From: Phascolomyces articulosus | Taxonomy: Eukaryota; Mucoromycota; Mucoromycetes; Mucorales; Lichtheimiaceae | NCBI GenBank assembly: GCA_025677815.1 | Contig: JAIXMP010000088.1 | Location: forward strand, 1-17,990 | Length of the DNA stretch: 17,990 nt | Direction: 5' to 3' | Shown: piece after piece, positions 8,193 to 16,869 of the stretch | How the letters are laid out: each line of letters starts with the position of its first letter | Numbering within the stretch: position 1 is the stretch's first letter | Notes under the pieces: model-generated | The model's database searches: none | What the model was told of the DNA's origin: nothing | What the model saw: the letters and a program-made list of their open reading frames with translations, nothing else | Program-made: the position numbers and the translations under genes

Positions 8193-8947
8193 CTATGCAT
8201 TGTCATCTAAGCTGCTGTTATATTCTTCTGGCTCTTCCAGCCCTTCCTAGTCAATCTCTTCCTTTACTTCTTCCTCCTTCTCATCATCAGAACCAAATGA
8301 TTCCTCATCCCACAAAGGAATAGGGTCCATTAGCAGACTTGCCAAACTGTAGCCAAAGTGCTTGTACAGCTTAATATCATTCTTATACTGGTAGGCACCT
8401 TTTCTCCTATAATATGTTGATAATATCACTTTAGAATACAGTATCATCCCAATTTATTGAAAATCATTCATCAAAAATAATATATTTTATATACTATTTT
8501 CTTGCCAAGTAGCAAACCAACACAGGGTCATCATTATATGCCATACCTATAAAACTATCCCATTCTGTATAGTGGGAATAATTGTCACATAACAATTGCT
8601 TTACCCTATATAATATAGTATTAATGTAAACTATCAAATCCAGAAAATATAACATTAATAGTAATGGCAGCAACAATAATAGTATTAACACTTACTCTTT
8701 ATGATGTGCCAGCTTTGCTTCATCATCCAACTCATCATCTAACTCATCATCAGTGTTAGTGCTTCTATTATTTTAAATTGAAAATTAATATAAGGTTATG
8801 TAATGGCAACATATGTTGAATACATCAATTGTCTTACTATACTTACTCACAGGAATGTGGTTGTTTGTTTGGAGGAAAATCATCCTCATCATCCAAATAA
8901 TGACGTTTGGTGGCAAGGTTCATTTTTATGTTGGTTACAGTAGTCAT
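8193..8947 (-). pseudogene. CACTA accessory gene A: small acidic protein, four exons, unrecognised
   Basis: Start ATG at 8947. Exons 8947-8847, 8764-8696, 8605-8495 and 8406-8193 join with matching phases through introns of 82, 90 and 88 nt; the first two donors are GTAAGT. Exon 1 ends near YLDDEDDFPPNKQPHSC. Exon 2 is a DDELDDELDDE acidic run. Exon 3 reads QLLCDNYSHYTEWDSFIGM, then AYNDDPVLVCYLARK. Exon 4 reads YQYKNDIKLYKHFGYSLASL, then LMDPIPLWDEESFG, and has an acidic tail. A TAG is formed across the third junction and another lies at 8249-8247; both fit lost CAG or TGG codons. It is divergent from the transposase, with ATGs about 470 bp apart. I do not recognise the family. A DNA-binding or regulatory partner, as in other CACTA elements, is inference only. 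Confidence 0.6.
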
Positions 8948-9418
8948 TGTTAATATGAAAAAGCAAAAAGTAAAAGATAAATGTTAATAAGAAATACAAT
9001 AACAAAAAAAAAAGAAATTGTTCTTATATACCCTCTATATTACCATTTATAAATGTTTTCAATGCATCAAAAGTAGAAATTCATGTTACTTACAACTACA
9101 TTTTTTTTTGAACTAGTCTGACTGATGATGATGATGATATGATGAATAGAGTAGTTATGAAGAAAGTTGCCTAAAATATTAAAGGTAAAAGAAAATCAAT
9201 GGCATATATAATTACTCTTATAGGCAATAGTATGTCTATAGATTATTAGTTATGTGTTTAAGTTGAAATCTAGATGGTCAAAAAAACCTAAAATATAAGA
9301 TATACATGTGTATCACAAGCACTGCCATGAAATATTAATAAGTAGGGCATATCATGCTAGCCCTTGCTTTTTATATACATATTTAACTTCTTTCACTTAT
9401 AACAATTTTCAATTTGAA
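8948..9418. promoter_or_regulatory. Divergent intergenic region between gene A and the transposase
   Basis: About 470 bp of non-coding DNA between two divergent ATGs, likely containing both promoters. It holds a (GAT)n run near 9121-9137. I see no clear TATA box that would decide a start. Confidence 0.4.
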
Positions 9419-9920
9419 ATGTCTTCTATAAAACCTTCAGCAAAGAATCAAAAACTTTGCCCTTATGATGATTGCAAGAATCTTGCTGAATATATGCATT
9501 ATCAACTTCCAGGCACTATTTGTAACTATTTGAATTTACAAGAAGTAGTAAGTTTTGAATTAGATTATTTTCATTTATTAATGTTATACTTATTTCTTCA
9601 TTCAGAGAAAAGCCAAAGAAAATGTGCTCTAAAGAATTATAGAAACCAATCATATAGAAACAATAGAAATGGAGGGTAAGCAATAGTAATAGATAAAGTT
9701 ATAGAGAAAAAAAATATAGAATTTAGACTAACAACACAATCTTTAGTTCCTCAAACAGACCAGACTCTGGCTGAAACAGATTCAGATAATGGTGAGATAT
9801 TTCTCTCAGAGAATATGTTGCCTGCAGTAGAAGTTGAGTTTGAGCAAAATGATTCATTTGATAATGATATAGAACAAGGCACTGACCCAGTTGCCATGGA
9901 TATTAATGATGAGAGTAATG

Positions 9921-9994
9921 GTAAGTTTTATTAAATTTTATGATAATGAATAAAAAAAAGGAATAATTAAAAAAAGCTAATAATAATAAAAAAG
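9921..9994 (+). other. Intron in the transposase gene
   Basis: G|GTAAGT donor at 9921, GCTAATAA branch-like site, AAAAAAG acceptor. Joining G to CT restores phase and links the acidic linker (DINDESN) to APTMELLYLF. Confidence 0.7.
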
Positions 9995-10602
9995 CTCCTA
10001 CTATGGAATTGCTGTATTTATTTATGGCAGTTTTCATGCTACTTTTCCATACCTTTTTCCTTACCAATAAGGCTTCAACTATTTTGCTTCGATTTTTTAA
10101 TCATCTACTTGCTGCCCTTGGCCATGCTTATTACTTTAACACTACACCAGACACCATTAAAAAACAATTAAACTTTGATTCATTAACAGATTCACTTACC
10201 TGTTATGCCATTTGTCCTAGTTGCCACATACTTTACTATTATTCTTCCAAAATACCACCTTCTTGTCTTACAGAACAATTTCCTCATCATCCAATCCCTA
10301 CAAATCGTTTCTGCTACAATACCACCTTTATAACTTCTTCACCTTGTGAATTCGCATACAATCCTTTGATCTCCAGTCTTCATTGTATTATTAGCCAACC
10401 TAATTATATTGATGATGCTGAAAGCTGGCGTAATCATAATATACCTAATGATATGCTGTTTGATATCTATAATGGTTGTGTTTAGAAAGAATTCACTGCC
10501 AACACTATACCACTATCTGTAACAGCACCATGAATTGAACATCTTGCCTTGCTCACCTTGAATATCAACTAGTTTGAACCTTTCAATAAGGGTGTGGCAT
10601 AT

Positions 10603-11169
10603 TTACATATCCATACTTCTTCTCATATATATTATCACCGATTCTGCTACATCGTGTTATCACAAATAATAAATAATAATATAAATAAATAATATCAGTT
10701 GCCTCACATAATCCTCATTCCAATAATAATACAATAATAATGAACCTGGTATAATATCCTATACACAATAATTATCAAATAATACAAATACTACCATACT
10801 TCTCATTGTATGAGTAAGAGCATAAAAGTAATAATAATCATCCAATGACTAATGGTCAACAAATATATATATGTACAACAAATATAATTATTTCTCCTTA
10901 TATTGTGTTATATCACCATAAACACTACCTATAATATATATCCGTTATATCAAACAAATGCAATATTAACAAACTACCATGATCAATGATTAAGTGGCAT
11001 GGATAAGAAAATATATAAATACTGTACTTGTAAAACTAGAATATAATTATCTTTATTATCATCTTTATCATTATAATAAATATATATCGATTCTCACAAG
11101 ACTTCTTCTGTCTCCATCCCTCTTTGTCATTAATTCTTATCCATACCACAAAGGGATCGTCACAATATT
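10603..11169. mobile_element. ~570 bp insertion inside the transposase gene
   Basis: The transposase frame reads ...NKGVAY up to 10602 and resumes as SYRAIYLTINNIS from 11169, where the family has contiguous sequence. CATAT occurs at both edges (10598-10602 and 11170-11174), consistent with a 5-bp target duplication. The insert is AT-rich, without coding frames or terminal inverted repeats. It has a TATA-like AAATATATAAATACTG near 11013. A solo LTR of another family is the best guess, but clear TG...CA ends are not visible. Confidence 0.6.
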
Positions 11170-13022
11170 CATATAGAGCAATTTATCTTACAATAAACAA
11201 TATTTCACATAAGCACTGTTTCAAGTAAGAAAATGTGATTCTCATTGGCATAATGCCTAGTCCTACAGCGTCTCACACTTATGAACTAAATAATTACCTA
11301 AACCTACTTGTTGATGAACTTAAAACGTTGTATGATGACGGTATTGATGTGTTTATGCCTTCAACAGGTCAAACGATCTATGTGAAAGCTATATTGGTAA
11401 TGGTTGCCTCGGATATGCCTGCTGCTCGCAAAGCTTGTAGATTCACTGCACCAACTGGCCGCCATAGTTGTTATAAGTATAATTTTTCATTTCCTGTTAA
11501 CAGCACTACACGAAGGGTCAATTTTGGTAGCAATAGTTTCGATGTTGACAAATGGAAATATCAACATAGTCTCAATAGCGTGATTATATATGCCAATGAA
11601 TGGCAAATGGCAACAACAAAAAAGGAACAACATAACACTGAGTATGACTTTGGCATGCAGTGGTCAGTTCTTTATGAACTTCTATATTTTGATACTGTTA
11701 GATTCAATGTAATCGATCCAATGCATAATCTTCTTCTTGGAACGGCAAAAAAAATGTTCGAGTTATAGAAATTGACAGATGATGATTTGGAAAAGATAAA
11801 GAAGTTAGCATGTAGCCTTCTTATACCTGAAGACTTAGATGTGCTTTCACCAGAAAGAATTGCTTCCAGCTTGCTACAAATGAAAGCTGCTGAATGGAAG
11901 AGCTGGTGTTTGGTGTATTCTCCCTTACTACTATAAGAATGTTTGGATCCTGTCAAGTTTCAACACTGGATGAAGTTTGCCAATGCATGTCACCTTTTAC
12001 TGAAGCTATCTATCTCTCACACTGAGATTGATATGGCATATACCGTTTTGGTTGATTTCTGCAACAAAACTGTTTCTCTTTTCAATTCTACAGCTATAAC
12101 ACCAAATATGCATACACATTGTCATTTGAAAGAAAGCATTCTTGATTTTGGACTAGTATATGCATTTTGGTTGTTTCAGTTCAAATGGTACAATAGACTT
12201 CTTGGCAATATCGTGACAAATAGAAAGGGTACATTTGAAAGAACATATATGAAGCACTTCCTTAAACAAGCCAGTGCTTGTGATTATATTAATGCCAACA
12301 CTGCTTCCCATATCAATAATGACCAACTCGAATTTCTCTATCATTTAGTAAACACCTCATCTACAGTAGCAATGACCATGTGAGTTAATATAATGGAAAA
12401 CTTTGATATCTATGATTACATTAATACCTCTGCATTGGCTCAACACACAAATGGTTCTGAACTCTTACTACCTAACACTATTCCACTCATTTCTGAAAAC
12501 TCTCCCAAACACAAACTCCCATATGATCACTATGATGCTTTACTTGAATTCTACCAAGTAGCATACCAAGAACAACAAAACGCCGACAATTACCTTTCTC
12601 TATCACTTATAAATCCTAATCCAGTCCTACCATATATATACCACTTTAAAACTATCAACCATCATGGTTACAAATACAACAGTGCTACATCAGGAACAAA
12701 TAGAGGATTATATATCCAAGCTTTATATATGGAGAGCAACAGCGATAATATTGCAGCATACCTAGGCCAAATACAATATTTCTTTTGTCACGATTTCGTT
12801 GTCAATAGTGTGAAGAAGCATCATTTTTTTGCTTTTGTCTGATGGTTGGAAGAGGATAGATCTACTTAACGATTTCGTACTGGCAATATCGAAACCTGGA
12901 AAAGTACTTTTAAACCTATTGACTGGCAGTGCATTCTTCCATTTAGTCATATTTATTCTCCTGTCGCCATTGGAAAGTATCAAACAGCAAGAGTGAAAAG
13001 AACTATTGTTATTCCTCTCTAA

Positions 13023-13275
13023 TAAAAAAGACATGCGTAAAAGCTATAAATAAAAAAACCTCTCCTTACAAAATTACTTCCACCTTCTTCTCTTTCAGCA
13101 ATCTCATAATTATTATTCATATATTATTGTTTCTTTTACCCTTTTGCTATTATTATTTTTATATTATTATTTATATATTTATTTCTCAAAAGGAAAATAT
13201 TAACATTGCCATTAATCACGTAACAACATGCTGCTAACTCTGTTGGTCTTAGGCAGTTAACTACAACAACATTTC
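13023..13275. other. Convergent 3' region between the transposase and gene B
   Basis: AATAAA signals occur on the plus strand at 13021 and 13049 for the transposase and on the minus strand at 13183-13178 for gene B. Some minus-strand sequence above 13206 (EMLL, LTA, DQQS between stops) may be a decayed continuation of gene B. Confidence 0.5.
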
Positions 13276-14090
13276 TTAGAACACTTTGTTACTTATGTTG
13301 TCTTCGAGTTTGAAGCAGGATGCCAATTGATCAAGTTCCCCCAAAAACTTATTACCTAAAGTAATCTAATTAGAGCATATACAAATCACATATATTTATT
13401 TATATTCAATTTACTTATTTACTTACATTTTCTGACTGGTAATCTGGTCAAAAAAGTTTGTAGGGCATCTCCTCCAGTTCTTGTCCTTAGATTCCTCTTC
13501 AGATTGATACTCCTTTTCAAGGAACTTATCTATTCCACTCAAAGGGTATTTTTCCTCCAAGTTGGCGCGAAAATGCTCTAATGCATGGACCTGACGATTA
13601 TGTTTCTACTTGATATATAGTATTAAATAATATTTTCTATCTCTCTCTCTATTATTACATGTGTACATACACTTTTCATGTGAGAAGCATGATGGTTTCT
13701 TCGATCAATTATTTCTTGAATGGCAGGAAGACGTTTGTGCACCGAGCGCTTGTTGTTGAAGCTGGTGATGGCCATTTTGCGCACCTTCAGATCAAAGTGA
13801 GCAAGGCTGGGAAATTCTTACTGATATGCTCTCATACCAACAATGATTTTGGTGATGATGCGTATGTTAACTGGTTTGCTTGCAGTCAAGTCATAATCGA
13901 ATTCAATATTTTCCTGGTCAACAATGTCTTGGTACACATCCCTGATATATTGCTATAGGTAACATTAGGTAAAGTTAGTAAAAAGTAAAATCTTATGTTT
14001 TGGATATTCGATAGATTTACTTACACTTAAAGCATTAATGGGGGAGTGCAGGGTTTTCAGTTGGATAGGTTGTTGGATTTCAGTATTCAT
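13276..14090 (-). pseudogene. CACTA accessory gene B: unrecognised four-exon protein, one premature stop
   Basis: Start ATG at 14090. Exon 1 (14090-14025, 22 codons) joins exon 2 (13952-13671, 94 codons) and exon 3 (13605-13427), all in phase. Donors are GTAAGT, GTATGT and GTAAGT; the first intron carries a perfect TACTAAC branch site. Recognisable segments are YIRDVYQDIVDQENIEFDYD, NIRIITKIIVGMRAYQ, FPSLAHFDLKVRKMAITSF, RLPAIQEIIDRRNHHAS, NRQVHALEHFRANLEEKYPL, FLEKEYQSEEESKDKNWRRC and FFDQITSQK. A likely exon 4 (13365-13276; NKFLGELDQLASCFKLEDNI) needs a one-base phase change. Before exon 4 the only stop is TAA at 13820-13818, which fits a Gln codon. The protein is mostly helical, rich in Lys, Arg and Glu, with no domain I can name. 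The G+C and CpG content is clearly higher than in the neighbouring genes. A DNA-binding partner of the transposase is possible but unproven. Confidence 0.65.
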
Positions 14091-14198
14091 CTTTAAATTG
14101 AAGGGTAATAAGAATGTTAATATCATTATTGACCAGTTATACTAACGAATTATATAAATGTGATAGATATACTTTTAAAATTTTAGTAACAATATAGG
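14091..14198. promoter_or_regulatory. Short divergent spacer between genes B and C
   Basis: The gene B ATG (14090, minus) and a candidate gene C ATG (14199, plus) are about 110 bp apart, which suggests a shared bidirectional promoter. No distinct motif beyond A/T runs is visible. Confidence 0.35.
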
Positions 14199-14448
14199 AT
14201 GGATAATGGAGTGAAAGCTGTAGAAGGATCATGGTAATTAAAAGCGGCATGCTTTTATATTGTTGCATATATTCTTTAAAAGTAAGTGTTATTTTTGATT
14301 CCATATTTGGATATTTATTCGCGTTTGGAACAGCTCAAGTTGGAAAATCTTATGCAACCCAAATTTTCATCTCTCTTTCCATTTTTTTTTTTAGTCTTAC
14401 TCTTCACTGTTTTTTTTTCTTTCTTACTCTACCCATTTTTTTTTACAG

Positions 14449-15375
14449 CGCATTCCTCCTTTAATATATGAGTTATGGTGATATTACAGGTAATGAAAAA
14501 ATATTGTATTATTCAACCAAGATAGCTGTGATATGATCAAATGGCACTATTTTGCCATTATTGGGTTTTTTTTATTTACAACTGGTGTTTTGTTTGATTT
14601 TGTTTATAGGTATGGCACATCTGTAACAAATAGGTATAAAGCTCTGCTGTGAATTCTATTTATTTTTTACCATACCAAAATAACTTGTTTTAGATAAGGA
14701 TTAGTCAAACTATATATGTAAGCACTATTTTATGCTCTTAAATGGTAACATATTCTTTTTTTTTTATCCACTAGATATATTTATCTTTAATAGTGTCAAA
14801 ATAAGCTATTATTTTATAACTGACATAACTTTTTTGGGTTCTTGCTTTACAGAGCTGAGCAACGCTGATTATTATTTCTGGTAAGTAACAAATTGACCAT
14901 CATCCATCCATCTTTTCTTTCCCTCATCTCTGATTGTGATATCCTATTTTTTTAGGCTCTCTTCAAGTTGTCGTCTCGTTTGATACTGTATCCTTCGATT
15001 ATCTTTGAATTCTTTATTGAATCTGTAAAACAAAATGATGACGCGTCCTTATTCTAAGGTAAATAATTCCATAAGTAAATCGTTAATACCTTTTTTTTTA
15101 CTATAACAGAAATTATCAGTAACTTCCCTAATGATAGAATGAGGTAAGAATTTTTTTTTCTCGTTCCCTTTCTATGTTTTAGTAAGCCATCTAAATTTTA
15201 TATACTTTTTGTAGGAACATTGTCTTCTCCTTTTCTGTACAATCCACTTGCCATAGGTTTAATTTCTTTTCCCTTTCCTTTTTCTTCTTTATGAATTATA
15301 ATTTTATTTATGGCTTATAGAAATGACATTACCTACTCCCATTATGACAATCTTCTTTATGGTAGTGTTTGGTAA
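14449..15375 (+). pseudogene. CACTA accessory gene C: unrecognised gene with at least nine very short exons
   Basis: Nine exons join in one frame: 14449-14489, 14610-14633, 14694-14717, 14775-14792, 14853-14880, 14956-15058, 15110-15143, 15215-15256 and 15321-15375 (41, 24, 24, 18, 28, 103, 34, 42, 55 nt). Most introns start GTAAGT or GTA and have T-rich acceptors. Segments are RIPPLIYELW, YGTSVTNR, GLVKLY, LLFLALFKLSSRLILYPSII, FEFFIESVKQNDDASLF, EIISNFPNDRMRNIVFSFSV, QSTCHRNDITYSHYDNLLYG and a terminal SVW before TAA at 15373. In-frame stops fit lost Gln or Arg codons (for example TGA in exon 5 and TAA at the end of exon 6). Exons 5-9 are the firmest; exon 4 is weak. The 5' end is unsettled: candidate starts are ATG at 14199 (MDNGVKAVEGSW) and ATG at 14352 (MQPKFSSLF). 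No family recognised. Confidence 0.6.
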
Positions 15376-15551
15376 TGCCCATTAGCATGGTGATGGGCTG
15401 CAATAGTATTAAATAGTAGTTATAGTATAGGATAGCATAGTTTTATATCAATTACGTTTTTTTTTATCAAATAAACAGATATTGTTACTACAAATACTTT
15501 TTATTTTTTATTTTTTTATTTTTTATTGGATATAACTGAAATATTATAATG
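15376..15551. other. Non-coding stretch after gene C
   Basis: The right arm of the CACTA element begins here. It is AT-rich with T-runs, and no gene is seen. Confidence 0.5.
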
Positions 15552-15686
15552 ATACTACTGATATAATTCAAAGAATTAACATACTACTGGATATAATTCA
15601 AAGGATATAACAATACTACTGGATATAATTCAAAGGATATAACAATACTACTGGATATAATTCAAAGGATATAGCAATACTATTGG
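15552..15686. repeat. 32-bp tandem repeat, about 4.3 units
   Basis: The unit ATACTACTGGATATAATTCA plus AAGGATATAACA is present at 15581-15612, 15613-15644 and 15645-15676 with almost no change. A shortened first unit lies at 15552-15580 and a partial last one at 15677-15686. It sits just inside the subterminal region of the CACTA right end. Confidence 0.9.
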
Positions 15687-15770
15687 AAGTTGAATATAGT
15701 GATATCTTTATAATATTTGAAATATTATAATAATAATTACCAATATTTCACAATATTTATTGTTGATATA

Positions 15771-15964
15771 TCATAATTGTGACATTATTATTATTTTTTT
15801 AATATCATTATAGTGATTTATAATATCTCACAATTGTGAGATTCTCATGATGTAGCACAGCTCACTATGCTGTACATATCTTCAATCATAATTGTGAGGT
15901 TCTTATTATGGAGCAAAAGTCATTAGAATTTCATTAAAATCTCATAACTATTTCATAATTGTGA
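15771..15964. promoter_or_regulatory. Right subterminal array of four 12-bp palindromes
   Basis: TCA(C/T)AATTGTGA occurs at 15771-15782, 15828-15839, 15886-15897 and 15953-15964, spaced 57, 58 and 67 bp. The copy at 15828 is the perfect palindrome; the other three differ by one C-to-T change. Spaced subterminal repeats are the usual binding sites of CACTA-encoded proteins. Confidence 0.65.
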
Positions 15965-15965
15965 T

Positions 15966-15985
15966 ATTCCCCCTTTTTTCTAGTG
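15966..15985 (-). repeat. Right terminal inverted repeat of the CACTA element
   Basis: ATTCCCCCTTTTTTCTAGTG, the inverse of CACTAG-A(n)-GGGGGAA, followed by TAA at 15986-15988. Confidence 0.85.
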
Positions 15986-16033
15986 TAATATAATAATATA
16001 AAAAAGAGGTAGTAATATAATGAGAGAGTAATA

Positions 16034-16054
16034 ATATATATATATATATATATA
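16034..16054. repeat. AT dinucleotide microsatellite
   Basis: About ten AT/TA units in the flank between the CACTA end and the hAT remnant. Confidence 0.9.
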
Positions 16055-16066
16055 AACAGAGGAAAA

Positions 16067-16775
16067 ATTACTTATTAAAATCTATTAATGATAAGGAATC
16101 TAAAAGCACAAGCCTTTAGATTGTCTCTAGCTTTAATCTGTTATGGGTATATGGTAATAAAAGCCATATTTAAGAAAAGCACCACTCTGATAGGGTTAAT
16201 ATGACTAGGACTATGAGGTACTGGGCTGCTATCTAAGCTAAATTTAGCTATTAGGTTTGGGCTTGCCAGTATAAGAGTTCTATTACCTTTTAACAATCTA
16301 CCTATAATATTAGTATTTATACTACTTCTCTTAAATATGCCTTTAATTTATCATCATTAGAATATGGTTGGATACTATACAGACTGAGCAGCTATTATAA
16401 TCATTTGTTAGCTTTTACTGTTAGCATCACTAGTCTTGGGAAATCTAACTAAGCATCTTATACCATACTTTGGCTCAGATCTTGATATTCTTGCTCCCAA
16501 TTATTGATACTCCACCAAGAAAACTTTATATGTGGATCTAAGGCTATTACAACTGCATATATATGTGTATTATCAACCTTGTAATAATATTTATTAAGCT
16601 TTGACAACCCATGCTTTACCGCTACTTGTAATTCAGTTGGATAACTTTTGAGAGCTTTATCTTCTAAGGAATCTATTATGCAATTATAATGAACAATTGC
16701 CTGATTGATTATTGTATATCCTTTACTTATAGAAAGTTCCATAGTTGCCCTCTAAAACTTGGCAAGTAAGGTCTT
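16067..16775 (-). pseudogene. hAT-family transposase, C-terminal remnant with many stops
   Basis: The minus strand reads TLLAKF, RATMELSISKGYTIINQAIV, LYSIQPYSNDDKLKAYLREV and intermediate sequence (HGLSKLNKYYYKVDNTHIYA, ALDPHIKFSWWSINNWEQEY). The order ELS-then-ALDP-K-x(n)-W is typical of the region before the hAT dimerisation domain. The dimerisation part follows: LNLA, IAAQYLIVLVILTLSEWCFS and LLLPYTHNRLKLETI, matching the conserved L-A-x-Y-L...SER-x-FS pattern with Trp in place of the Arg. About 14 in-frame stops are present but no frameshift. They fit Gln and Trp positions. The N-terminal BED finger and catalytic half are absent; the fragment ends abruptly near 16775, close to the second gypsy element. 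Confidence 0.85.
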
Positions 16776-16869
16776 ATTTTATATTCTTTATATTTATAAT
16801 TTGATTTAGTTTTTATAATGTTATTGCAAGGTATTTATTTATAAATGATCATTTATATGATCGAGTAGA
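16776..16869. other. Junction between the hAT and second gypsy remnants
   Basis: AT-rich sequence with no coding frame. It is probably the 3' untranslated part of the gypsy element or hAT flank; no LTR start or duplication is evident. Confidence 0.4.

Larger units (their letters stand above)
9419..13022 (+). pseudogene. Tnp2-type CACTA transposase, spliced, broken
   Basis: The DDE transposase that would cut and join the CACTA ends. Exon 1 (9419-9547) starts MSSIKPSAKNQKLCPYDDCK. A 58-60 nt intron leads to exon 2 (to 9920), an acidic linker whose start and frame are uncertain: AG at 9605 or 9607, with a stop or frameshift near 9630-9680. Intron 9921-9994 (GTAAGT, CTAAT branch) joins in phase to exon 3. 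Family features are EFTANTIPLSVTAP, FEPFNKGVAY, ENVILIGIMPSPTASH, ELNNYLNLLVDELKTLYDDG, VASDMPAARK, a C-x2-C in which the second Cys is now Tyr (HSCYKY), and DPMHNLLLGTAKKMF. From 11170 to 13022 one frame holds without indels. Nine stops interrupt it (10483, 10531, 10570, 11226, 11766, 11934, 12381, 12840, 12867), and an insertion at about 10603-11169 splits the domain. AATAAA follows at once. Confidence 0.9.
7607..15985 (+). mobile_element. CACTA (EnSpm-like) DNA transposon, complete ends, decayed, four genes
   Basis: The left end reads TACTAGAAAAAAAGGGGGA. The right end, reverse-complemented, reads CACTAGAAAAAAGGGGGAA. The first left base (T for C) is a C-to-T change. Both sides carry TAA (7604-7606 and 15986-15988), matching the 3-bp target duplication of CACTA elements. 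The 8.4 kb between holds a Tnp2-type transposase and three accessory genes: A (minus, 8193-8947), B (minus, 13276-14090) and C (plus, 14449-15375). Subterminal palindromes TCA(C/T)AATTGTGA occur once at the left end and four times at the right. The transposase has at least nine in-frame stops, so this copy is not autonomous now. Family assignment rests on the transposase and the termini together. Confidence 0.85.

Noticed and set aside
11672..11956. 94-residue minus-strand ORF
   Set aside because: Antisense shadow of the Tnp2 transposase frame.
12762..13034. 90-residue minus-strand ORF
   Set aside because: Antisense to the 3' end of the transposase, whose plus-strand frame is supported by family similarity.
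13659..13958. 99-residue plus-strand ORF
   Set aside because: It is antisense to exon 2 of gene B, which is supported by splice sites and phase on the minus strand.
14231..14471. Phe-rich plus-strand ORFs
   Set aside because: They arise from T-runs that serve as intron acceptor tracts for gene C; only short parts could be exon.
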